21,420 nucleotides of DNA from Flavobacteriales bacterium UBA7690 (GTDB taxonomy: Bacteria; Bacteroidota; Bacteroidia; Flavobacteriales_F; PHOS-HE28). The notes under the pieces were generated by a model. The model saw only the letters and a program-made list of their open reading frames with translations, had not been told where the DNA came from and did not search any database. The position numbers were made by a program, and so were the translations under genes. This document shows, in pieces, positions 13,789 to 21,420 of the stretch (position 1 is its first letter; every line of letters starts with the position of its first letter). The stretch covers positions 252-21,671 of the forward strand of contig DLGQ01000082.1 of assembly GCA_002482775.1 (NCBI GenBank). The letters are read 5' to 3'.

Positions 13789-16700
13789 CGCATCGTTGGC
13801 GCGCATTCCACGGCCGTCCTTGCTGTAGTTCGGCTTCAGGCGGCGCACGAAGTACATGTCGATGCGACCCTTGTTCTTGGCCTCCACGGCGCCGCGGTGT
13901 TCGCACTCGAAGTAGTCCTTCACCAGTTCGTACGTGGCTCCGCTGATGTTCACTTCGCCGGGTTCGCCGCTGCTTTCCATCCGGCTGGCGGTGTTCACGG
14001 CATCACCCCAGATGTCGTAGGCGAATTTGCGTTTGCCCACCACACCAGCCACCACCGGACCACTATGCAATCCGATGCGCAGAGACCACGGTTGTTTGCC
14101 GGATGCCGCATGTTCCTTGCGCCACACCTCCATCAGCTCGCGCACTTCAACGGCGGCCATCACCGCTTTCACCGCGTGGTACTTGTCCGGCGAAGGCACA
14201 CCACAGGCGCTCATGTAACTGTCGCCTATGGTCTTGATCTTCTCGATGCCGTACTTGCCGATGATCTCGTCGAAGTGGATGAAGCAGGTATCCAGTTCGC
14301 TCACCAGTTCTTCCGGCGTCATCTTCTCGGCCACCTGGGTGAAGCCTTTCATGTCCGTGAACATCACCGTTACCTGGTCGTACCGGCGTGCCGTGGCTTT
14401 GCCGTTCTCCTTCAGCTCGTCACTGATCTCTTTCGGCAGGATGTTCAGCAGCAGGTCTTCGATGCGCACCTTCTGCCCTTCGATCTCCTTGCTCTGTGCC
14501 ACCACCTCGGCGGTGCGTTCGTCCACCTTGCGTTCCAATATGATGTTGCGCAAACGCAGTTGCCGCTCGCGCACTTTGATGTAGCTGAACAGGATGATGC
14601 TGAGCGCCGCCACTAGCGCGGTATAGAACCACCAGCTGCGGTACCACGGTGGCAGAATGGTGAACTCGAATTCCGTGGGTGGATCGCTCCATACCCCGCT
14701 GCGGTCCATGGCCTTCACTTGGAAGGTATAACTGCCCGGTGGTAGCGCGGGGTAATAGGCATCGGTCTCCGTGGTTATCGGTTGCCAGTCTTCGTCCAGA
14801 CCTTGCAACTTGTACATGTACCGCACGGCGTTCGGGTCGCTCAGCGAAACACTGCTGTATGCGATACGCACGTTCCTGTCGCTGTGGTCCAAGCGGGCTT
14901 CGTCCATCGGACGATCCTCCAGATTCACTTTCCAGCCGCGCAAGGCTACCAATGGTGCGACGGAGCGTTCCGCCCCTTTCTCACTGCCCACGCGTGTAGC
15001 ACCATTCACCGTACCGAACCAGAGGTCTCCGGACTTCGTGGTCCATACCGCGTTCGGTTTCACTTCGATCCCCGTGAATCCGGCGCGTTCCGTGAAGGCG
15101 ACGAATCCACCTTTCTTCGGGCGCCACTTGTTGAGGCCTTTGTTGGTGCCGATCCAGACATGACCGTTCTGGTCGCGGCCCAGTGCTTTGATGGAGTTGC
15201 TCAGCAGCCCTTCCGCTTCGGTGAAACGCTGCACTTCCTTGCCGTTCTCCAGTACGATGATGCCCTGCCCTTCTGTACCCACCCAGATGCGGCCTTGATC
15301 ATCCTGGACGAAAGCCGTTGCCGTGAACGAACGACCAAGGTCGACGGGTTTGGCGATGCCGTTATTGATCCGTGTGATGCCCTTTACCGTGCTGCCCACC
15401 CAGATGGTACCAGCCTTGTCGCGGTAGATGGCTACGACACTGTTGGATGCCAGCCCATCTTCCTCCGTGATGAACGTGGGTGGAGTTCCGGATCCTGGCA
15501 GGTAGCGGCGTACCCCGTTCAACCCGCCGATCCAGAGCTCGCCCGCTTGGCCTATCTCCAGCGCGGTGACCTTACCAGCGCCGAGGCCTCCGGTGATCTC
15601 CACCTCATCGGTGATCCGTTCCGTACGTGGATCGTAACGCAGCAATCCGCCATTGTCCGTGCCGATCCACATGTAGCCCTTGTCGTCTTCGCGCAAGCAG
15701 CGGATGAAGTTGGTGGGCAGCAACCCCTGTTGCACGGTGATGGTGCGCACGATGCCTCCTCCTTCACGGTTGGATAGGATAACGATGCCGCCATTGGTGC
15801 CGAACCAAGCACGGCCCATATCATCTTCTGTTACCGCCCAAACTTGTGGGTCGATCAGGCCATCGGCTTCGCTGAAGCACACGAACCGATCCCCTTTGAA
15901 GATGTCCAGACCACCATCGTTGGTACCGATGAGCAAATTGCCCTCGCGGTCTCGACTGATGGATCGGATGAAGGTGCTATGGAGTCCGTTGGCTTTGCTG
16001 AAACTCCTGATCCTGTCCGCATTGATCAAGGTAGCCCCGCCATCCAAGGTCCCTACCCAGATCCCGCCATCGTTGTCCTCGCCGAAACAGGTCACCGTGC
16101 CGCTGGTGAGGCCGTTGGCCGGTGAGTATTGCAGGGCTTTACCGTTCTCGAACTTGAACGCTCCACCACCGCGTGTTCCCAACCACAATGCGCCACTTGC
16201 ATCCTCGAAAAGCGTGTTGCACTGGAACAGGTCGTGCCATCCGGGGATCTTCATTTCTTCGGCCTTTTCGGCTCCCTTGGCGATGGAACGGATGGTGCCC
16301 CGATCCTCGATGAAACAGATGCGACCATCCTTCAATTCGGTAGCGGTGAGAAGTACGTTCTGAAGACCTCGTTCTTCGGCGAATCGAGCGGCTTGGATCT
16401 CCGTACCTTCTTCTGGAAGTTCGTTGATGCGGTAGGCTCCGTGCCCCGCTGTGGCGATCCAGATGCTGCCATCGGCTGCTTGAACAAGCCCGGTGATCGC
16501 ACTGTTCATGCCCTTCCCCAAGGTGTATGCTTTGAATTTGCTGCCATCGAACACGGTGATACCACCATCCAGGTGACCGGCCCAGAGGCGTTCCTTTTTA
16601 TCGAATAGCAGGGAGCGCGCTCCGTTGGGAGCCACGCCTTCCAAGGTGCCGTAATTGGTGACTTTGTTCCCGTCGTAACTGGCTAGGCCCGCTTCCGTGC

Positions 16701-16854
16701 CGATCCAGACCAGTCCGAAGCCGTCCTGAAGTGCCGCATAGACTTTTGATGCGGACAGGTCCTGTGGCACACCCACGTTCTCGAAGAAGTACCGCTGCGC
16801 CTGCACCGCGCCACCGGCGAAAAGAAGAACGGCCAACAAAAGCGAACGGAGCAT
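13747..16854 (-). CDS. Sensor adenylate cyclase: two-component-regulator propellers, Y_Y_Y, membrane helix, class III cyclase
   Basis: The 1035-residue product starts with a signal peptide (MLRSLLLAVLLFAGGAVQAQ), which fixes ATG 16854; the frame is open to 16902. Residues ~25-640 hold 14 repeats of the [VLI]W[IV]GT..GG type, enough for two seven-bladed propellers. A Y_Y_Y domain (~645-735, ending SYTFQVKAMDRSG), a membrane helix (~739-761) and a coiled-coil linker (to ~800) follow. The class III cyclase has metal-binding Asp834 (FTDMKGF) and Asp878 (IGDSY), adenine-selecting Lys874 and Asp947 (YDIWGD), and Asn954 and Arg958. The N-terminal half equals the periplasmic sensor of Bacteroidota hybrid two-component systems, with the kinase replaced by a cyclase. 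It lies 56 nt after the caspase-like gene on the same strand, probably one operon. The cyclic nucleotide is probably cAMP. Confidence 0.92.
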   Translation of the reverse strand: MLRSLLLAVLLFAGGAVQAQRYFFENVGVPQDLSASKVYAALQDGFGLVWIGTEAGLASYDGNKVTNYGTLEGVAPNGARSLLFDKKERLWAGHLDGGITVFDGSKFKAYTLGKGMNSAITGLVQAADGSIWIATAGHGAYRINELPEEGTEIQAARFAEERGLQNVLLTATELKDGRICFIEDRGTIRSIAKGAEKAEEMKIPGWHDLFQCNTLFEDASGALWLGTRGGGAFKFENGKALQYSPANGLTSGTVTCFGEDNDGGIWVGTLDGGATLINADRIRSFSKANGLHSTFIRSISRDREGNLLIGTNDGGLDIFKGDRFVCFSEADGLIDPQVWAVTEDDMGRAWFGTNGGIVILSNREGGGIVRTITVQQGLLPTNFIRCLREDDKGYMWIGTDNGGLLRYDPRTERITDEVEITGGLGAGKVTALEIGQAGELWIGGLNGVRRYLPGSGTPPTFITEEDGLASNSVVAIYRDKAGTIWVGSTVKGITRINNGIAKPVDLGRSFTATAFVQDDQGRIWVGTEGQGIIVLENGKEVQRFTEAEGLLSNSIKALGRDQNGHVWIGTNKGLNKWRPKKGGFVAFTERAGFTGIEVKPNAVWTTKSGDLWFGTVNGATRVGSEKGAERSVAPLVALRGWKVNLEDRPMDEARLDHSDRNVRIAYSSVSLSDPNAVRYMYKLQGLDEDWQPITTETDAYYPALPPGSYTFQVKAMDRSGVWSDPPTEFEFTILPPWYRSWWFYTALVAALSIILFSYIKVRERQLRLRNIILERKVDERTAEVVAQSKEIEGQKVRIEDLLLNILPKEISDELKENGKATARRYDQVTVMFTDMKGFTQVAEKMTPEELVSELDTCFIHFDEIIGKYGIEKIKTIGDSYMSACGVPSPDKYHAVKAVMAAVEVRELMEVWRKEHAASGKQPWSLRIGLHSGPVVAGVVGKRKFAYDIWGDAVNTASRMESSGEPGEVNISGATYELVKDYFECEHRGAVEAKNKGRIDMYFVRRLKPNYSKDGRGMRANDALLAKLGVAVEQFA

Positions 16855-16910
16855 GTCACCCTTCGGGCTGAAGGTGGAACGGCCGCGAAGGGAGAGTGCC
16901 ATCAGAAGGT

Positions 16911-19085
16911 CTATCGTGTCAGTTCGTAGAAGGAGGCGTCGCTGCCGGCAGCATCGGACACCACCACGGTCTTGTCCACGCTCTCGCTGTAGTTCTGCAT
17001 CTGCGCTTTCAGCGAGCCGTAGTTGAAGTAGCTGTAGATATCGTCCTTACGTGCATCCACCGGCACCCAGTAGGCTTTGCCACCTACGGATTTGCCATGG
17101 CCGGAGTACCACACCAGGATCGTGCTCACCTTGTTGGTACGCACCAGATCGCGCAGTTCGATGTTGAAGAAACGATCCAGCTGCTCCTTGGAGAGGTTCT
17201 TCTTGTTGATGGTCTTGGAGATGGAGTAGTTCGAAAAAGCCTTCTGCATCTTGGTGGCATCGCTGCCGGAAGATTGCACCGCCGGGAAGTTGCGGTAGTT
17301 GCTGTTCTCGATGTGGATGACCCACGTGGTGCCGGTGCGCGAAGGCGTTGGTGTGGCGGCTGTACCCGTTGTTGAACCCGCTTGCTTGGGTGGTGTTGCA
17401 GCGGCCACAGCGGCAGCTTTGCGTACGATGGTGAAGACCTGGTCCGTGCTGTTCCCGAACTGGTCTTCGGCGTGTACGGTGAACCGGTCCTTGTCCTTCA
17501 CATCCACCTTGATGCTGAAGTCGGGGTTCATCTGGTCCGGGGCGTAGCTGGCGTTCACTCCGTTCACCGCGATCTGGCGGATGGGTGATCCGTCGCTCAC
17601 CTTGCCTTCCACGAAGAGGCTCTCCTTCCCCGCTTCCATGGTGACCACCCGATCGTCCGCAGCAACGGGCGAAGTGAGCGCGATGCTCGGGGCGATGCCT
17701 TCGCTGCGTTCCACCTTCAACACCACGGAGGTGAGGTTGTCGTAAACGTCCACGGCTTGTACCACGATCTCCTTGTCGCTCGCGCCCCAAGGCACGGTGG
17801 CGAAGAACTGCGGATCGCGTTCTTCCTTGTCGTACTCGGCCATGGTGCCGTTCACGGTGATGGCTTTCAACAAGCTTCGATCCAAGATGTGCCCGGAGAC
17901 CTTCAGGTAGTTCAGCGATGCGGATACCTGTGCCACACTGTCTTTGCTGTACGGTTCCACAACGGTGAGTCGTGGAGCATCACTTTCACGATTCATCTCG
18001 AAGACCTGCACAGCGATCCGCAAACGTGCCTCTTCGATCTTCTTCTTGTCCTCCGGGCCGAACGCGCTGTCGCCCACCATGGCTTTTTGCGCCAGCTCGA
18101 AGTCCTTCAGCGCGCCTTCCATGTCCAGGTTCGCCTCTTTGCATTCTGCACGAAGCAGCAGCACGGGCACATCCTTGGGGTTCTCCACCAGGATCTTGTT
18201 CAGGTCGTTCACGGCGTTCTGGTGCTGGCCGTAGCCGTGGTAGTACAAGGCGCGCTGGTAGTACACGGCTTTGTCCGTTCGGCCCAAGGCCATGCACCGG
18301 CTGATGTCGTCGATGGCTTTGGCGTATTCCTTCTGGTGCGCGTAGGCTTTGCTCCGCCAGAACAACGCATCGGTGCTCTGTGGATTCAGTTCCAAGGCGA
18401 GGCGGCACTTCTCGATGGCCTTCTCCAAGGTGCGCATCTGCATGGTAGGGCCGGTGTACCGCTCGTAGCGCAGGAGCTGCACTTCAGCTTGTGCCACGTA
18501 AGCCGGTTCGTACAAGTGGTTCCACTCGATCACACGGTCCAGGTCGGTCTCGGCCGTCTCGTAATCGCGGGTGGCTGTGCGCACGAGGCCGTGGAGGTAG
18601 TAGGTGTCGGTGGTGCCTTTCAGGTTAACGGCGGCATCGGACGCTGCAGTGGCACAGTCCAGATCGCCAAGTTTCAGGCATGCACGTGTTTTCGCTTGCA
18701 GCGCCTCCATGTTCTTCGCGTCGCGCAGCAGTGCTATCTCTGCCAAGGCTCTCGCCGTGCTAGGGCTGTCCACTTCCAAGTACGCCATGGCCGCCGCGGC
18801 CCCGAAAGCAGCTTCTTCCGGTACTAGCTGGGCGATGTGCCTGCGATCCTTGGCCACTTCCAGCTTCTTCCCGAGCAGTTCGTTCACCTCGGCCCGGGCC
18901 TGGAACGCCTTCACCAGCTTGGGGTCCACGTTGACGGCGAGGTCGTACTTCTCCAGGGCCTTTTCCAGTTGACCTTCCTTGCGAAAGGCATCCCCTTCCT
19001 TTAGAAAGGCCTTTCCTCCTTGGGCATGCGCGGCGTGCAGCGACCAACACGAGAGGATGAAGGCGAGCGTACGGATCGATTTCAT
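16911..19085 (-). CDS. Secreted TPR / Ig-like / caspase-fold protein lacking the catalytic cysteine
   Basis: From ATG 19085 the product is 724 residues with a signal peptide ending HAAHAQ; the upstream extension to 19280 is non-conserved. TPR repeats cover about 22-335 (GDAFRKEGQLEKALEKYDLA and others). Two Ig-like domains (about 390-560) and an Ala/Thr/Pro linker follow. From Trp588 comes a caspase (peptidase C14) p20-like domain: WVIHIENSNYRNFPAV, then SDATKMQKAF, ILVWYSGHGK with the catalytic-type His663, and YWVPVDA. The strand that normally ends in SDAC carries SDAA: Ala713 stands where the catalytic Cys belongs. The protein ends 11 residues later, without the ~70-100 residues usually following. 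It is predicted to be a protease-dead scaffold or receptor. A -7-like box lies upstream at 19106-19099. Confidence 0.85.
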   Translation of the reverse strand: MKSIRTLAFILSCWSLHAAHAQGGKAFLKEGDAFRKEGQLEKALEKYDLAVNVDPKLVKAFQARAEVNELLGKKLEVAKDRRHIAQLVPEEAAFGAAAAMAYLEVDSPSTARALAEIALLRDAKNMEALQAKTRACLKLGDLDCATAASDAAVNLKGTTDTYYLHGLVRTATRDYETAETDLDRVIEWNHLYEPAYVAQAEVQLLRYERYTGPTMQMRTLEKAIEKCRLALELNPQSTDALFWRSKAYAHQKEYAKAIDDISRCMALGRTDKAVYYQRALYYHGYGQHQNAVNDLNKILVENPKDVPVLLLRAECKEANLDMEGALKDFELAQKAMVGDSAFGPEDKKKIEEARLRIAVQVFEMNRESDAPRLTVVEPYSKDSVAQVSASLNYLKVSGHILDRSLLKAITVNGTMAEYDKEERDPQFFATVPWGASDKEIVVQAVDVYDNLTSVVLKVERSEGIAPSIALTSPVAADDRVVTMEAGKESLFVEGKVSDGSPIRQIAVNGVNASYAPDQMNPDFSIKVDVKDKDRFTVHAEDQFGNSTDQVFTIVRKAAAVAAATPPKQAGSTTGTAATPTPSRTGTTWVIHIENSNYRNFPAVQSSGSDATKMQKAFSNYSISKTINKKNLSKEQLDRFFNIELRDLVRTNKVSTILVWYSGHGKSVGGKAYWVPVDARKDDIYSYFNYGSLKAQMQNYSESVDKTVVVSDAAGSDASFYELTR

Positions 19086-19098
19086 GGAGAGTAGGAAG

Positions 19099-19106
19099 CG
19101 AAAATA
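19099..19106 (-). promoter_or_regulatory. -7-like box of the caspase-like/cyclase unit
   Basis: On the minus strand TATTTTCG (19106 to 19099) differs from TAnnTTTG at one fixed position. It lies 13 nt before the ATG at 19085, so the leader would be under 10 nt. It could make the caspase-like and cyclase genes independent of fabI upstream. Confidence 0.4.
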
Positions 19107-19134
19107 GGACCGATCGGCGGAACGGGCGGCACCT

Positions 19135-19362
19135 TCACCCCACAGCGATGGCCAGAAGTACCAGGACCGTGTAGATCGCGGCGCCCGCCAAGGCTTGCCA
19201 GAACTTGCTGCCTTTCTCCCAGACGGACTCGAAGGTGCGTCCTTTCCGCAACGCGGTCTCAACGAGAACACCGGGTACACGAAGGATCGGCACGATGATC
19301 TTCAAGAAGGCCTCGAAAAAGAGCCATCCGAACGCCTCTGCGATCGCTTCGCCCAACGGCAT
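19135..19362 (-). CDS. Small 75-residue membrane protein downstream of fabI
   Basis: The protein has two hydrophobic segments: residues ~6-33 (AEAFGWLFFEAFLKIIVPILRVPG, possibly a re-entrant or amphipathic helix) and ~57-74 (ALAGAAIYTVLVLLAIAVG). A basic/polar middle with ETALRKGRTFESVWEKGSKFW separates them. ATG 19362 lies 9 nt after the fabI stop codon, so it is probably translated from the fabI mRNA. I do not recognise a family. The clear hydrophobic pattern and tight spacing support a real gene. Confidence 0.65.
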   Translation of the reverse strand: MPLGEAIAEAFGWLFFEAFLKIIVPILRVPGVLVETALRKGRTFESVWEKGSKFWQALAGAAIYTVLVLLAIAVG

Positions 19363-19371
19363 TGCTCAACG

Positions 19372-20190
19372 TTACTCCTCCCCTGTGGCTTTGGCCATCA
19401 TGCCCGGCGTAACTCCCGTTGTGCTGAACCCACCATCGTGGAAGAGGTTCTGCATGGTGACATACTTGGTAAGATCGCTGAAGAGCGTGAGGCAGTACTT
19501 CGCGCAGTCCTCTGCGGGGGCGTTGCCCAGCGGGCTCATCTCCTGTGCGAACCCGTAGAAGCCACCGAAACCCTTGATGCCGGCACCGGCCGTGGTCATC
19601 GTTGGGCTTTGGCTGATGGTGTTCACACGTACCTTCTTCTCCATGCCCAGGTAGTAGCCCCATGAACGCCCAATGCTTTCCAGCAAGGCTTTGGCATCGG
19701 CCATATCACCATAACCCGGGAACACACGTTGGGCCGCGATGTAGCTGAGAGCCACCACGCTGCCACCATCGGCCAGGGCATCGGTGCGCTTGGCGGACTG
19801 GAGCATCCGGTGGAAGCTCATGGCGCTGATGTCCAGGGTCTGCTTGTACCACTCGTAGTTGAGGTCGTCGTAGGCCTTGCCTTTCCGCACGTTGGGGCTC
19901 ATGCCGATGCTGTGCAGGAGGAAATCCACCTTTCCGCCGAAGTGGGCCACGCTCTCGGTGAAAAGCTTGTCCAGGTCCTCGTCCTTGGTGGCGTCGGCCC
20001 CGATCACAGGAGCCTTGGTGGCCTCGGCCAGCTTGTTGATCTCGCCCATGCGCATGGCCACCGGAGCGTTGGTGAGCACGATGCTAGCGCCCTCGGCATG
20101 AGCCAGTTCCGCTACCTTCCAAGCGATGCTTTGTTCGTTGAGGGCACCGGTGATGATGCCGCGCTTTCCTTTCAAAAGTCCGTAGGCCAT
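19372..20190 (-). CDS. fabI: Enoyl-ACP reductase FabI
   Basis: The 272-residue enzyme performs the last reduction of the fatty acid elongation cycle (trans-2-enoyl-ACP to acyl-ACP, NADH). It is a short-chain dehydrogenase variant. The nucleotide-binding start is GKRGIITGALNEQSIAW (8-24). The FabI catalytic segment is YIAAQRVFPGYGDMADAKA, with Tyr150, Tyr160 and Lys167 matching the FabI tyrosines and the Tyr-x6-Lys pair of E. coli. FLLHSIGMSP and the substrate loop ISQSPTMTTAG also fit. ATG 20190 is directly before the conserved MAYGLLKGKRG; the frame open to 20787 is not coding. It is divergent from the MAM-protein gene, with 135 nt between starts. Confidence 0.96.
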   Translation of the reverse strand: MAYGLLKGKRGIITGALNEQSIAWKVAELAHAEGASIVLTNAPVAMRMGEINKLAEATKAPVIGADATKDEDLDKLFTESVAHFGGKVDFLLHSIGMSPNVRKGKAYDDLNYEWYKQTLDISAMSFHRMLQSAKRTDALADGGSVVALSYIAAQRVFPGYGDMADAKALLESIGRSWGYYLGMEKKVRVNTISQSPTMTTAGAGIKGFGGFYGFAQEMSPLGNAPAEDCAKYCLTLFSDLTKYVTMQNLFHDGGFSTTGVTPGMMAKATGEE

Positions 20191-20208
20191 GGTTCGCAGT
20201 TGTGGGGG

Positions 20209-20216
20209 TGAATATA
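20209..20216 (-). promoter_or_regulatory. Weak -7-like box upstream of fabI
   Basis: On the minus strand TATATTCA (20216 to 20209) matches four of six fixed positions of TAnnTTTG and lies 18 nt before the fabI ATG. No matching -33 TTG is seen. Confidence 0.25.
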
Positions 20217-20292
20217 GCTGGCTGCGCCGACCTGCTCTTGGGATCCCTTGACCTGGATATGATCCGGGTGACGCCATGCCCGCGAGGTCGTC

Positions 20293-20300
20293 TATATTGG
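20293..20300 (+). promoter_or_regulatory. -7-like box upstream of the MAM-domain gene
   Basis: TATATTGG differs from TAnnTTTG at one fixed position and lies 25 nt before ATG 20326. The surrounding TCTATATTGG resembles the TCTATATTTGG of the PUR-gene promoter. No TTG is seen at the -33 distance. Confidence 0.35.
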
Positions 20301-20325
20301 CACGTTCCAAAACCTGCTCGCTCCG

Positions 20326-21420
20326 ATGAAGTTGAACCACTACGCTGCAGCCTTCGCGCTGCTGATAGGACATTCCGCGCTCGCCCAATGTGTTTCCACC
20401 TTCCCGCACAACGAGCCGTTCACGAGCTTCGCCGTGGGAACCGCTGGAACCATGGCCAACAACTGGACCAACGAGACCGGCGACAACCTGAACTGGTGGG
20501 GTGATGATAACGGCACGCCCACAGCCAATACCGGACCTATCGGCGACCATACCACGGGAAACACCGAGGGCCGTTACCTCTATGTGTCCGCTGCGGCTGT
20601 TGGTGCAACACCGAGCAAAGTGGCCATCCTCCAATCGCCATGCTTCAACCTCACCGGCCTTTCCAGCCCGTACGTCACCTTCTGGTACCACATGCAAGGT
20701 GCACAGCAAGGTGCATTGGCCGTGGACCTGAATGTGAACGGCGCTACGGTGAGCAACGTGTGGACCACTTCTGGCGACCAGGGCCACCGGTGGAAGCAGG
20801 GTTGGTTGAACTTATCCCCTTACATCGGCCAAGCCAACCTGCGCATCATTTTCCGGGCCACTACGGGCACGGGTGTCCAGAGCGATATCGGCTTGGATGA
20901 TGTGTTCGTAGGCAACATGACCGCCGTGCTCGGTTGTAACGAACCCACAGCGAGCAACTACAGCGGTGCGGCGAACATCAACAACGGATCCTGTAACTAC
21001 AGTTGCCCGGCAGGCCAGACGCGCATCCGTGTGGAGATCGTACGCGATCGGTATCCGGCGGAAACGTCTTGGACATTGAAGAACGGAACCTCCGGTGTGA
21101 CCCTGGCTAGCGGGACCAACACCGGCACCACCCTCTGTGTGCCTTCCAATACCTGCATGGTGTTCCGCATCAACGACACCTACGGAGATGGCATCTGTTG
21201 TGGCTTCGGCAATGGGGAGTACCGATTGTACGTGAACGAGGTGCTGGTGCAGCAAGGTGGTGACTTCAATTACTTCGAGGAGACCATCGTGAACTGCCCG
21301 CCGGGCTTCAGCTGCACAACGGCCAACCCGCTCACGCTCGCCCCGATCGGCAGTACGTTCCCGGTCACCATCGCCACCTTCACCACGAATACCGTGGAGG
21401 AGTGGTACGACTTCACCCCG
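20326..21420 (+). CDS. Secreted MAM-domain protein, probable T9SS cargo, 3' end outside window
   Basis: The frame is open for 365 codons to the window edge. A signal peptide (MKLNHYAAAFALLIGHSALAQ) is followed by a MAM-like domain at about 22-202: NNWTNETGDNLNWWGDDNGTP, then LQSPCFNLTGLSSPYVTFWY and DIGLDDVFVG at the end. Next comes a Cys-containing segment GCNEPTASNYSGAANINNG, of the kind CxxPxAxNYxxxAxxxxGSC repeated in Bacteroidota surface proteins. A domain with YPAETSWTLKNG and DTYGDGICCGFGNGEYRLYV follows. The last visible part (CTTANPLTLAPIGSTFPVTI) starts another beta-rich domain. A C-terminal sorting domain is expected beyond the edge. It is likely a surface adhesin or hydrolase; no catalytic domain is visible yet. 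Confidence 0.85.
   Translation, partial: MKLNHYAAAFALLIGHSALAQCVSTFPHNEPFTSFAVGTAGTMANNWTNETGDNLNWWGDDNGTPTANTGPIGDHTTGNTEGRYLYVSAAAVGATPSKVAILQSPCFNLTGLSSPYVTFWYHMQGAQQGALAVDLNVNGATVSNVWTTSGDQGHRWKQGWLNLSPYIGQANLRIIFRATTGTGVQSDIGLDDVFVGNMTAVLGCNEPTASNYSGAANINNGSCNYSCPAGQTRIRVEIVRDRYPAETSWTLKNGTSGVTLASGTNTGTTLCVPSNTCMVFRINDTYGDGICCGFGNGEYRLYVNEVLVQQGGDFNYFEETIVNCPPGFSCTTANPLTLAPIGSTFPVTIATFTTNTVEEWYDFTP

Noticed and set aside
14782..15777. 331-codon plus-strand open frame opposite the cyclase gene
   Set aside because: No recognisable domain; lies entirely opposite the propeller repeats, whose frame is unmistakable.
17757..18827. 356-codon plus-strand open frame opposite the TPR-caspase gene
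   Set aside because: Val/His/Gln-rich shadow of the TPR region with no signal of its own.
19372..20787. Long N-terminal extension of FabI up to 20787
   Set aside because: It overlaps the divergent MAM gene, has shadow-like composition, and the FabI N-terminus begins at ATG 20190.

Overview
The window comes from a moderately GC-rich member of the Bacteroidota, most likely the Flavobacteriales. Four observations support this. Promoter-like boxes match the Bacteroidota sigma consensus TAnnTTTG. Two proteins look like type IX secretion (T9SS) cargo: a repeat protein with a C-terminal sorting domain, and a MAM-domain protein cut by the right edge. There is a PUR-alpha-like DUF3276 protein. The order parA-parB-DUF5683-dapB-lepB is one known from this phylum. 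I found no tRNA, rRNA, CRISPR array, transposase or phage gene.

Left part (1-4427): the 5' end of a Glu/Leu/Phe/Val dehydrogenase gene (minus strand) diverges from an MdlA/MsbA-like ABC exporter, with two face-to-face promoter boxes between them. A spacer with 7-nt periodic inverted arms follows, then the PUR-domain gene with the best promoter of the window. Next come a small remnant that reads like a T9SS tail and a secreted repeat/propeller protein that is visibly more AT-rich than its surroundings.

Middle part (4428-13788, all plus strand): kup potassium transporter; parA-parB chromosome segregation pair (overlapping by 4 nt); DUF5683 protein; dapB (lysine/peptidoglycan precursor synthesis); two consecutive, diverged signal peptidase I genes; a small TPR-like lipoprotein; and a NUDIX CoA-pyrophosphatase-like hydrolase. 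dapB carries an in-frame, hairpin-forming GGGGCAGG-type repeat, and a related palindrome lies just downstream of it.

Right part (13747-20190, minus strand): reading leftwards, fabI, a 75-aa membrane protein, a secreted TPR/Ig-like/caspase-fold protein whose catalytic cysteine is replaced by alanine, and a 1035-aa sensor adenylate cyclase. The cyclase has 14 two-component-regulator propeller repeats, a Y_Y_Y domain, one membrane helix and a class III cyclase domain. The caspase-like and cyclase genes are 56 nt apart and form the most interesting candidate unit. The cyclase 3' end overlaps the convergent NUDIX gene by 42 nt. At 20326 a secreted MAM-domain protein starts on the plus strand and leaves the window.
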